From the NCBI GenBank assembly GCA_902702965.1, contig CACRXP010000228.1, positions 563,583 to 627,582 of the forward strand: 64,000 nt of DNA. The letters run 5' to 3'. The notes below the pieces were generated by a model. It was not told the DNA's origin and did no database searches. It saw only the letters and a list, made by a program, of their open reading frames with translations. The DNA is from Spirometra erinaceieuropaei. Taxonomy: Eukaryota; Platyhelminthes; Cestoda; Diphyllobothriidea; Diphyllobothriidae. Positions 53,621-62,352 of this stretch are shown here, in pieces. Position 1 is the first letter of the stretch. Each line of letters opens with the position of its first letter. A program made the position numbers and the translations under genes.

Positions 53621-54497
53621 CAAGTGAAGCATGGGAATATTTGCGGAATTTAGACAATCCAAAGAACCCTCGGTGGTAAAAGAACACAATGAATTCCTCA
53701 ATTTTAGCACCAGAATTGCGGAGGCACATCGGACGAGCAAATTCTTATCAGGATGTAATGAACGAGTGAATATCCCAAATACTACTGGAAAACCTTACGA
53801 TAAATTACATCGCCGCACGTTCTCCTGCACTAAAACGACATGCAGAAAGCCACCTTGAGGCAGTTTATGCCGGAATTAAAGAACTCCACTGGAACTTGTG
53901 TCAGAGGGCAGTTATCCTTGACCGCCTTGAAAACCACGAAATACTGGCATTTAAAGACTATGCAGAGCCAGTTAGAATTAAAAGAATGGAGTCCAGGTGG
54001 ACTAAGCTCCTACGAAGCGTCCATTCAGTAAAAGCTCAGACCGTCCTTCCGAACAATCTGGAACGGCACGTACATAACTATTCCTCAGTAAGTGTTGAGA
54101 AAGCTCTCCTTGAGGTACTAGCTCTTGGCCCTAAGTTTTGAATTTCACAGTGGATACCGAAACAATTAGAGCGAGAAATCCAATTTGAGACTCTCGTAGG
54201 TCAGACTACATATGTAAAACCGAGCGATCCTAAAGGAGTTGATTGTTTTATGTCGACTCTAGTAAACTGCTGCCAACAGTATCTAAGGGTCCCTTGGCAA
54301 GTACTCACATCGATATGCTAAGGGAACTTCAGAAAAACAAATACGTTGTGCTGACCGGACCAGATAAGGGTTCAGGAGAAGTAGTGATGGAGAGAACAGA
54401 TTATGTGGCGAAACGAGAGGAAATACTGTCTGATCGTTCCAAGTTTTCGAAATCCGAGAAAGATAAGGAAGTCATTTTGAAATTATGGCAATAGAGA
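53600..54497 (+). mobile_element. PLE-3 5' part of a second, tandem unit
   Basis: Directly after the 3' end of the previous unit the strand reads SEAWEYLRNLDNPKNP and ELRRHIGRANSYQDV. It then gives ESHLEAVYAGIKELHWNLCQ, RLENHEILAFKDYAEPVRIK, LPNNLERHVHNYSSVSVEKA and finally, in frame 54243-54494, LRELQKNKYVVLTGPDKGSG with DYVAKREEILSDRSKFSKSE. This is the N-terminal half of a PLE protein up to the RT opening block. Head-to-tail joining with the preceding unit is characteristic of Penelope elements. It stops at about 54497, before the RT core. Confidence 0.7.
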
Positions 54498-54509
54498 GTT
54501 TGAGCTTTA

Positions 54510-55195
54510 GGAAAAGACCACCAACGCATGTGCTCACAATCGCGTTATTTGGATTTGTTTTGGCAGTGTGTAAGGCTGCAAGAAAATCTCAATAGCACGT
54601 GCAAAAGGAAGTGATTCCTGTTTATGAGTCCAACAGAGGGGTTCGCGATTGCACCACGTGAGTCTTCAGAGGAGAGTACCAAGTTTCCGCTTTAGCAGTT
54701 GGAGAACGCGTTACGTCTTCGCAACCGAAACAGGACGCAGTCTTGTAGACGTTTGTTATGCGTGATAAGGGGAGGACGTGCCACACAGCAGCAAACAATT
54801 GGATGGGTTACCGGTTGTTTTGCCAGTCTCGGTCGCCGTTGTGTGAAAGTTTCAGACAGCCTAACAATAGGAACTGACCCCTGTTTATGGGAACAAGTAG
54901 GGTAGTGTGACTGTACACGTGGGTATTCCTAGGAAATATACCAAGTGTACTATCTTCCAAACACATTTACACCTGTGTCTCATATACCTGTTATGGATTC
55001 GCCGCATATGTCATGCAATGTTAGCTGAAAATCTACAAAGTCACGCTCAGCCTCGACAAAATGTTCTGTTGTATAGCACTCATACTGTAAAATCTATGAC
55101 TGTCCCAAGTTCTAACTCGTTGGCTCTTAGGTGTTGCAATAACTGCCTATTCTGGATGTTAAAGAATACCGTCTAAATGTCGGCACACAACTCAC
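54510..55195 (+). repeat. Repeat F, copy 4
   Basis: It begins ACCAACGCATGTGCTCACAATCGCG, as at 49308 and 50893, and contains the GTACCAAGTTTCC to TGGATTCGCCGC block (54675-55005). The left 35 bases also occur at 50893-50927, just outside the PLE-3 cluster, which suggests that the cluster interrupted this repeat. Confidence 0.6.
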
Positions 55196-55205
55196 CACCA
55201 CAGTT

Positions 55206-56330
55206 TTGAAACTAGAAGTAGACGTCGACCTCCTCAATGAAATAATAGCGTCACTTCTTAAGTATAACAAAATTAAACCCCCTGAGCAAGATACAAAGGC
55301 CATGAAAAACACCAATGAGCCGGACCATTTGAACCTCAGGAAACCGGTTAGAGGTTATAGTCTTCGCGTTCAGCGAAACAAGCGGCAACGCACGAAGTCA
55401 CTAGACAAGTCTTCGGACTCAAACAAAATGGACGGCAATAAAAATACGACAGACAGAGATGATACTGGCGCTCGCATTTCAATAAATTTGACAAATCTCG
55501 ATCATGTAGAGTTCGTCTGCACCAAAACAAAACAACGATCGACAATCCCAAAAACCTGTAGAAAGCAATCGTATGGACTTACGTACGCCAACAAAGAGCG
55601 CTACCAGCTTGTCCTTCACATGTCTATCAGACTATAATGCAAAAAGTCAGGTGAGACAGCCAAATAAAAACGTTACAGCATATATCACGGTCGCGAGCAA
55701 CTTAGCAACTGATCTGGATACAGCCACCAAGGCAGTCCCAGAGTCTGAGACTCAATCTACCGCCAGCAAAAGAGGGCAGGATAAAACCACCGTTTTTTCC
55801 CCGACAGATCTCGTTGTGTGGTAGTGCGAGGAATTCCTGAAGCAGCTGGTGAAACCCCGAAAGAGAGGGTGAAACACGATCTGCTGATATTCCAAAACCT
55901 ACTTAATGTCACGCAAGAACCCGGTGAAGTAGTCGAAATCCAAAAGAGCTTGGGACCTTAAGTAAGAAACAATGCAGACACAGTGCGGCCGAGACCACTG
56001 AAAGTCGTATTGGGAAACGAAAAGCAAGCAAATCTCATCTTGTTGCGAAAGTCCAGGCTCCGAAACAACCATCGTGGAGTGTTTTTTTTCAGCCGGACTA
56101 TCATCCAATCGAATGAATAAAAATGAGGACGCTGGTAGCGGAACTGAGAAAACGTCAGAGCGAGGGCAAAGTGAGTCCGAAAATAGCAAACAATCAAATT
56201 GTAAAAATCGAGCGTTTCTTCTTGTGGAATCATCCGGTTACGTTGACGGTAACAGCACCGGCGCTCGGTTTCGACAAACTTCACAAATTCACAATCGACT
56301 AGTGGACATGGTACGCCATGTGAAATAAGC
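55206..56330 (+). pseudogene. LINE D2 ORF1-like region
   Basis: Three frames together: 55206-55637 (acidic N-terminus, then Lys/Arg and Asn rich), 55573-55824, and from 55800 RSRCVVVRGIPEAAGETPKE with RPRPLKVVLGNEKQANLILL and FFQPDY. After another change it reads IANNQIVKIERFFLWNHPVT. LINE I has the same succession (38833-39350). Stops at about 55960 and 56110 break the frame. It is the presumed RNA-binding ORF1 protein. Confidence 0.65.
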
Positions 56331-56399
56331 AGTAATAACTATCAGTCAAAAGCACCAGCAAGCAATTTCCAGAGATCGAAACAGCCGAATAACATAAAA

Positions 56400-56774
56400 A
56401 TGATGTACACAAATGTGCAGAGTTTATTCAACAAATTGGATGAAATAAAACTCACTTTGGCCCATTTCCAACCCGACTTGATAGCTTTAACACAAACATG
56501 GCTAAATGCGCAGATAGACGGTGCGGAAGTTATGCTAGATGGTTTCCAGATTCTCCGAATGGACAGAAACGAACGAAGGGATGGGGGGATTGCGATATTT
56601 ATACGAGATGGCATCGAATACGTCTGGGTTGAGTCTTCCCCATTTGGGCACATTGGATGTGAAATATTCAGGTGTTACTTGAAGTTGCCAAACCATCCAA
56701 GCCTCCATAAGGCACTGGTTTACGGACCGCCAAGCCAGCGACGGATGCGGACGATGCACTTATCACCGAGATAA
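56400..56774 (+). pseudogene. LINE D2 endonuclease, N-terminal part
   Basis: The frame reads MYTNVQSLFNKLDEIKLTLA, PDLIALTQTWLNAQIDGAEV, DGFQILRMDRNERRDGGIAI and LVYGPPS, the N-terminal blocks of an APE-like LINE endonuclease, with TQTW for TETW and YGPP for YRPP. The reading then shifts to DADDALITEIKEICRSKVPK, where the deletion falls, so no catalytic core is encoded. Confidence 0.75.
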
Positions 56775-56919
56775 AAGAAATTTGTCGAAGCAAAGTCCCA
56801 AAAAGTTTTAGGGTCCCAAGAAGTTTTACGGGTACATCCGCAGTAGGAGGAAACATAGGGACGAAATTGCGTGTCTAAAGGATAGCCTCGGAAACTTATT
56901 AGTTGAAGGGTCACAGAAA

Positions 56920-58599
56920 GTGCGATTACTGTCTCAGTTTTTTCAATCGGTTTTTACGGAAGAGTCCCTAGAAGACAATCAGGAATTTGAAATGGACCGA
57001 GGCAGCCGGGAGCTTCAAATGCCCCAAGATATGGCCGTCATTGAAACCGTCGCCTTTTCCGTGGAAGAAGTCAGACGAGTCCTCATTCAAATAAAACCTG
57101 ATATGTCTCCTGGACCCGACGGAATTCCCGGGCTGATACATAAGGAGCTATCAAGGGAGCTGTCAAAGCCTCTTTCGACTCTCTTTGAGCTGTCAATGAG
57201 AACAGGAAGGCTGCCCTCACAATGGAAGACAGCTAACCTCGTTCCATTGCATAAGGGAGGTAGCAGGATGACAGCATGCAGCTTTCGACCTATTAGCTTA
57301 ACTTGCCTCCATTGCAAAACGATGGAAGCTATAGTAAAGAACGCTATGCAGCAATTTTGTGAAGAAAATAACATCTTGCAGGATTTTCAACATGGCTTCA
57401 GGAGAGGACGTTTCTGCCTCTCAAATCTGCTAGCTTGTCTGGAAATCTGGACCAGGGCTCTAGAAGAGGGTTTTGAGGTCGATGTCGTGTACATCGATTT
57501 TCGCAAAGCTTTTGACACTGTCCAACACCAACGTCTTCTTCAAAAATTGAGCGACATCGGCATCCGGGGAGATCTTCTGAACTGGATTAGGGCGTTTCTG
57601 GTTGGTCGGAAACAACGTGTCTGTATCGGGGATGATATGTCAGAATGGGTGAATGTGACCAGTGGTGATCCTGAAAGCTCTGTTCTGGTACCATTGTTCT
57701 TCATCCTTTATGTTAATGACATCCTTCAGGAAGTCGACTGCGTCAAAAAAATGTGTGTCGAGGACGTTAAGCTCTGGCAAGTCATTAAGGGTCCGAATGG
57801 TCAGAGATCCCTTCAAGATAATCTGCACCGACTGCAAGCGTGGTCGAAGAAATGGCTTCTAGATTTCAATGTGGAGAATTGTGCCGTCCTTCATCTGGGT
57901 CCAACCAACTGTCATTCAAATGAGAGTCTGAGGACTAATCACCTGAAAGATATAAGGCTCCCCGCAGAATCTTCACAGAAGGATATCGGGGTTTGGATAC
58001 AGAACAACCTGAAACCAAGACTGCAGTGCCACAAAGCTGCAAAAAACGCCATGGGAGTGCTGCATGCAATAAAAAGGGCTTTCGTAAATTTTGACCAAGA
58101 CCTTTTTGGGAGAGTTTACGGCACATTTGTTCGGCCCCACTTAGAATATGGCATACAAGCATGGCGGCCATGGCTGGTAAAGGACCAAGAATGCCTCGAA
58201 CGGGAACAACGGCGTGCAACAAAGCTGGTAAACGGTCTAAAATGCCATTCCTACACAGACAGACTGAATTGCCTAAATTTATTCCCTCTGTGTTACAGGC
58301 AGAAAAGAGGTGATCTTATCCTCGTCTACAAGATAATACATGGCCTTAAGTATGGACTTAAATTTGAGGACATGTTTCAGTGGCACCTTTCACCCAATCT
58401 TCGTGGTCACACCATGAAGTTACGGACAACAATGTCCAGGCTGAAACTCCGTTCTGAATTTTTCACGCAGAGGGTAGTGGAGAAATGGAACGATCTCCCT
58501 CAGTCAGTCGTGGAGGCTACATCCCTGCAACTGTTCAAGAAACGCTTGGATGATTATTTGTGTCCCCTGTTTTCCCTCGACAGTCTGAATCTGAATTAA
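56920..58599 (+). CDS. LINE D2 reverse transcriptase and C-terminal domain
   Basis: This is the longest open frame of the window, 559 codons. Order: QFFQSVFTEE (linker end, residues 6-15), PDMSPGPDGIP (about 60-70), NLVPLHKGGSRMTACSFRPI, QHGFRRGRFCLSNLL, motif A VVYIDFRKAFDTV (Asp 193 and Asp 199), motif B VTSGDPESSVLVPLFFILYV, motif C CVEDVKLW (279-286), EAWRPWLVKDQECLEREQRR and a C-terminus with WNDLPQSVVEATSLQLFKKR. Motif C is normally FADD. Here the first Asp is Glu and the flanking residues differ, and motif B is also altered. The frame is therefore open but probably catalytically dead. The start is an internal Met, and homology extends upstream in frame (KKFYGYIRSRRKH). Confidence 0.85.
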   Translation: MRLLSQFFQSVFTEESLEDNQEFEMDRGSRELQMPQDMAVIETVAFSVEEVRRVLIQIKPDMSPGPDGIPGLIHKELSRELSKPLSTLFELSMRTGRLPSQWKTANLVPLHKGGSRMTACSFRPISLTCLHCKTMEAIVKNAMQQFCEENNILQDFQHGFRRGRFCLSNLLACLEIWTRALEEGFEVDVVYIDFRKAFDTVQHQRLLQKLSDIGIRGDLLNWIRAFLVGRKQRVCIGDDMSEWVNVTSGDPESSVLVPLFFILYVNDILQEVDCVKKMCVEDVKLWQVIKGPNGQRSLQDNLHRLQAWSKKWLLDFNVENCAVLHLGPTNCHSNESLRTNHLKDIRLPAESSQKDIGVWIQNNLKPRLQCHKAAKNAMGVLHAIKRAFVNFDQDLFGRVYGTFVRPHLEYGIQAWRPWLVKDQECLEREQRRATKLVNGLKCHSYTDRLNCLNLFPLCYRQKRGDLILVYKIIHGLKYGLKFEDMFQWHLSPNLRGHTMKLRTTMSRLKLRSEFFTQRVVEKWNDLPQSVVEATSLQLFKKRLDDYLCPLFSLDSLNLN

Positions 58600-58787
58600 T
58601 ACCCTTGGTCCAGAAAAAATATTTTCTCTGAGACAATGCTACTCAAATGAACCAAGTACTGTTTTAAAAGTGAACATTTTTTGTTCGTGTACAGTTATTC
58701 TAACGAGCTGACCTGTAATCAATAGGGTTTTCAAAGGCTTTACCTATTATCCTTACCAAATAAACTGAATAAACTGAAAAACACATA

Positions 58788-59990
58788 ATGCTACTTAGGG
58801 ACTTCAACTGTCCAGACCTAGAGTGGAATTTGATGTATCGCGCGCGATCAGAAAACTCCTTCGACCAGTAATGTATGCCACTGATCACAACTGAGTTCCG
58901 TACCCAACCTGTTTAAGTGAACACTCGATTCAGGGATGGACAGCACTCCAGTTGTTTGGACCTCATCATCGCCAGGGATGATAGTTGCATTCTCGGATTG
59001 AAACCGCACCCGCCCCTTGACCGAAGTGACCACTGCGTTCTTGTTTGTGAGTATAATTATTTTTCAGTACCCGAAATTCGAGCTGTTGAGGAAAGAAACG
59101 TATGGAAGGGGGATTATACCCGAATGAAAAACGTGCTACAGAAGGTGAACTGGAATGCAGCACAAGGACCTGACCCAGAAAGCGATTGGCTCTTTTTCAT
59201 GAACATAATGTAGCACTTGGTAGAGAGCTGTTGCCCACTGAAGAGGAAGCCGCGCACATCCCGACCAGAATGGGTGACGTCAGAAATAAAGAAGAACCTT
59301 AAATTAAAAAAGAGACATTGGAAAAAGTACACCAGTTGTTAGCAAGCAGAGCATTTCGCTGACTTCAAAAGACAGAGGAATGTATGCCGGATTCTGTTGA
59401 GGAGGCAACGGGCACAATTTGAGTCAAAACTATTAACAAATATCCCGCAAAATTCAGAAAAATTCTTTGGATACTTAAATAAAGCAAAACGCAACCGTGA
59501 CTGCATTCCCTGCCTAAAAGATCGCCAGGGAAATACGTTGTTCGACAAATCAGATAAGGCAACTCTCTTATGCGACCTCTTCACGTCTGTGTATACTGAG
59601 GAGCCGGCTTTTGATGAAAGAGTTAACCCCCAATTGTCAAATCAAACAGTACAATTAGCACGGTGGACTTCACAACAGACACGGTAAGGAAAACTTTGAG
59701 GCAACTACAGCCCACAAAATCCCCCGGTCCGGACGGCGTGTTTGCAAAAGTTCTGAATGGACTCTCAGACCAACTGGCCTCTCCGTTATCCAAGATCTTC
59801 AAAACTTCGATGGAGACCGGGGCTCTGGCTACCGACTGGAAGAAAGCAAATATAAGCCCCATTTATAAAGATTGCGAGAGAACAGCCCCAAATAGTTTCA
59901 GAACAGTGAGTCGCACTAGCATATGTTGCAAGGTGATGGAAAGAGGGCGGGAATACATTATCGCAACACTTAAGACAACTTTTTCCCCCG
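58788..59990 (+). mobile_element. LINE E fragment: endonuclease end to RT start
   Basis: It begins MLLRDFNCPDLEWN (the GDFN block), then SCLDLIIARDDSCILGL and LDRSDHCVLVCEYN (SDH block, frame 58917-59213), a linker with RRQRAQFESKLLTNIPQNSE and FFGYLNKAKRNRDCIPCLKD (59397-59687), and RT opening blocks QLQPTKSPGPDGVFAKVLNG and LATDWKKANISPIYKD (59663-60055). Both ends are truncated. It carries just the portion that LINE D2 lacks, but its sequence is clearly diverged from D, so it is another family or subfamily. Confidence 0.75.
58917..59213 (+). pseudogene. LINE E endonuclease C-terminal part
   Basis: A 98-codon frame: RFRDGQHSSCLDLIIARDDS, then HPPLDRSDHCVLVCEYN with the SDH catalytic block, then the start of the linker. 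The preceding GDFN-type block (RDFN, Arg for Gly) is upstream in the same strand after a stop. The SDH histidine and aspartate are intact. Confidence 0.7.
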
Positions 59991-60055
59991 TCTACCTGTC
60001 TTATGGGAATGGTGGTAGGAGGAGTTGTACGGGTGGGTCGTCTTTAACGTGCTAA
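59663..60055 (+). pseudogene. LINE E reverse transcriptase opening
   Basis: The frame gives TVRKTLRQLQPTKSPGPDGV, FKTSMETGALATDWKKANIS, PIYKDCERTAPNSFRTVSRT and SICCKVMER, the blocks that precede motif A in CR1-like RTs. Similarity is lost after about 59985, and the last 25 residues (Gly, Ser and Arg rich) look unrelated. No catalytic motif is present. Confidence 0.65.
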
Positions 60056-60059
60056 ACAG

Positions 60060-61884
60060 CAAGGAATATAATGCGCGATAATTAAAAAATTACCTATCCG
60101 CGTAAATTTGTTTAAGTGCCTCAAAAGAACCTCATAAATGACCTTCAGGGTGAGAAAGCAGCCTATGAGAAGGCCGAAGGGAATTTAGGACCTCATGCGT
60201 TAACGCTATTGACCGGGTTAGAGCGGAAGCCGTATGGGCCTGCGGGTTGACCAATGGGCTGGCGCGAGTGCGCGTGTTGTGCGCGCTGTGCAGGTGGAAG
60301 TTCATGATTGAGGTTGTGCCGATTCCTCTGAGAAAGGCAATAGCTGGGAAATATCAGATACGCGATAATGGTCATGGTCAAAGGACGCGATAGTGCGGTA
60401 CACAGGACGCCTACGACTTCGATGGCAGTAGGTCGAGTAAAAATGCAAAACAGCAGACTGGGTAAGACAAGTTCACTAAAATTGGTTTGGCTTTGAGGGG
60501 AATGAAGAAGTTTATCTGCCGTAGTGGGCGGCATATCTAAGCCTAGGTGAGGGTTAGCAGAGACTGTATAATGTGGGCAGTTTAAAAAGATGATCACACA
60601 CTCTCTGAACCGACCAGCACACTGGTTAATGAAGTTTCCATCGAATTTCGACGGGGACTGTATCAGTAAGTATGCACTGGAAGGGAAGTAATAAGGGTAA
60701 GGTAGGCCAGTTAAAGAAAACCCTGCTGATGAAATGGCAGCTTTGCGTTTTATTGGAATACGATTTCTGGACATATACGCATATGGGAAAATTACTTGTC
60801 CACGCTGGACCGGTATGGCGTATGTACCAGCAGAACTGTCGGAACGTAACAATCTACTTTTACGATCTATCTGACATGATATGTTTCTAATATGAAATCG
60901 GAGTTGCAACATATCGCAAGGGAATGTGTAATTTGTGAATAGTACGAAATTTCTTCCTACTATGTCACGTACCACTCTCGGCATACAGCACAAGCTTGCC
61001 GATGTTCGTAGACCGTGGGTTGTTATTTCGGGGAAATTTACTTTGCATTTGAGAACAATTAGCAGCTGTCAGGGGAACCATAATTCTTATTGACTTCCCA
61101 TCACGGACGGTCACTCCAACGCGTTTACGATCGTCTCATCGATGAGTTCCAGTGTGAATGCGAGAGGTCAGACGAACAAACTCCTTTAAATAACTCGTCC
61201 TGTGATCGCAGTAGGTACAGTGTTTAGTAAATAGGACAGAGCATAGAATGCCTACAGTAATTCCGACAAGGGTTCTGGACTCCAGGAGATTAGTCCCTCG
61301 AACAACTGGGATGACAGTGGCTGCAGTGCGAAGCAAGTATGCTAGAACAAAGAATGCTGACAGTAATTCGAAAGTGAGTTTTAGAATCCAGGAGAGAACG
61401 CACGTGAAATGTTGACGAAAATTTTGAAATGAATGCCAAAAGGAATACCGAAATGGCGTTGTAAAATTAAATGTCATACAGCATAATATTATGGTAAATC
61501 AATAACCTAGGGATGCTGGCTTACGAACGAACTCCTTTTCGGCCGCATGCGAAAATCACACGCTGTAGAATATGACTAATGAAGTAGCATGACATTTTCC
61601 CATTGCTGGTCGATGCCTTGAAAAGTCAACTGTATTTCATGAAAAACAGACAAAGGTATTCGTTTTTCTACTCAGCCCGTATAAAATTACGTGTTCTTAA
61701 AAATGTCATACTCGAGGGAAGTGCAGGGTTCGGTTTTAAAAAGTTTGCATTTATGAGACGCTTTCATATCGGGAAATACCAGTTCATAAAATATGATGCC
61801 TCTACATTAACTAATGTTCCGTATGAACGATCGGTGAGCGCCACCTACCATTGTATATTCCCGACCGAAAACCGACTGGGCAAA
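60060..61884. other. Stretch with one long unrecognised frame
   Basis: On the minus strand 60193-60993 is open for 266 codons, long for this AT-rich DNA. Its C-terminal third is rich in Pro, Gln, Arg and His (NLNHELPPAQRAQHAHSRQP), and the rest has hydrophobic patches without a recognisable domain. A second minus-strand frame of 113 codons (61136-61477) has two hydrophobic stretches (LLSAFFVLAYLL). Neither has a recognised family, and neither has splice or promoter support, so both may be chance or part of an unknown repeat. Confidence 0.3.
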
Positions 61885-62352
61885 GGGCTCGTGACCCAGT
61901 GGTTAGAGGCGTGGACTTCTAACTAAGAGGTCGCGAGTTCGAGCCTCAGGTGTTCCGCACTTCGAGATTGGGTATGAGTGGCTGACGACGGTGAATAAGC
62001 CAGACATGGCCATTCCAGTCTCCCTTGTCTTTGTCGGTATAGCCTTTCAGCCTATATCATGTGCAGCTGAGCGGCTGCTGGTTGGGCTCAAGGGAGAGCC
62101 CGTATGGCACAACGGAGCGAGTGAGTTACGTATGAAATATCGGTGTGCGCCATATACCAAGGTTTACAATAGGAATCAAATCCACTGGTTAATTTCATGA
62201 ACCCCTTATCATCTCCTCTTTATACTCCAGAGTGTTATATGAGTTTTCGTACATCAAAGGTATGTGGTTTGTGAGCTCTAAGCACCGAGTGTAGGCGTAA
62301 GCGCAGGTCAAGTCCAAAACCCCTCGTTGGAGTATAAAATAAAAAAAACTTA
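61885..62352 (+). repeat. tRNA-derived SINE-like unit
   Basis: 61885-61953 resembles a tRNA: GGGCTCG, then TGACCCAGTGGTTAGAGG (A-box-like), an anticodon-loop-like CTTCTAA (TCT, Arg type) and GAGTTCGAGCCTC (B-box-like). The anticodon stem (GTGGA opposite CTAAG) does not pair, so this is not a functional tRNA. A non-tRNA body follows, and the first A-rich run, AAAATAAAAAAAA, is at about 62337-62350, which I take provisionally as the end. tRNA-headed short elements of this form are RNA polymerase III transcribed SINEs mobilised by LINEs. Only one copy is seen here. Confidence 0.6.

Larger units (their letters stand above)
55200..58780 (+). mobile_element. CR1-like LINE D, copy 2 (ORF1, part EN, full RT)
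   Basis: It contains an ORF1-like region (55206 to about 56330), the N-terminal endonuclease blocks (56400-56774), an internal deletion at about 56810 and then a long open RT to C-terminus frame (56920-58599). It ends TATTATCCTTACCAAATAAACTGAATAAACTGAA at 58737-58772. The deletion removes the endonuclease catalytic blocks GDFN and SDH and part of the linker: EIKEICRSKVPKS is followed directly by PKKFYGYIRSRRKHRDEIAC in another frame. Confidence 0.85.

Noticed and set aside
61885..61953. Functional tRNA gene
   Set aside because: The anticodon stem does not pair and the acceptor ends do not match, so a SINE head or tRNA pseudogene is the better reading.
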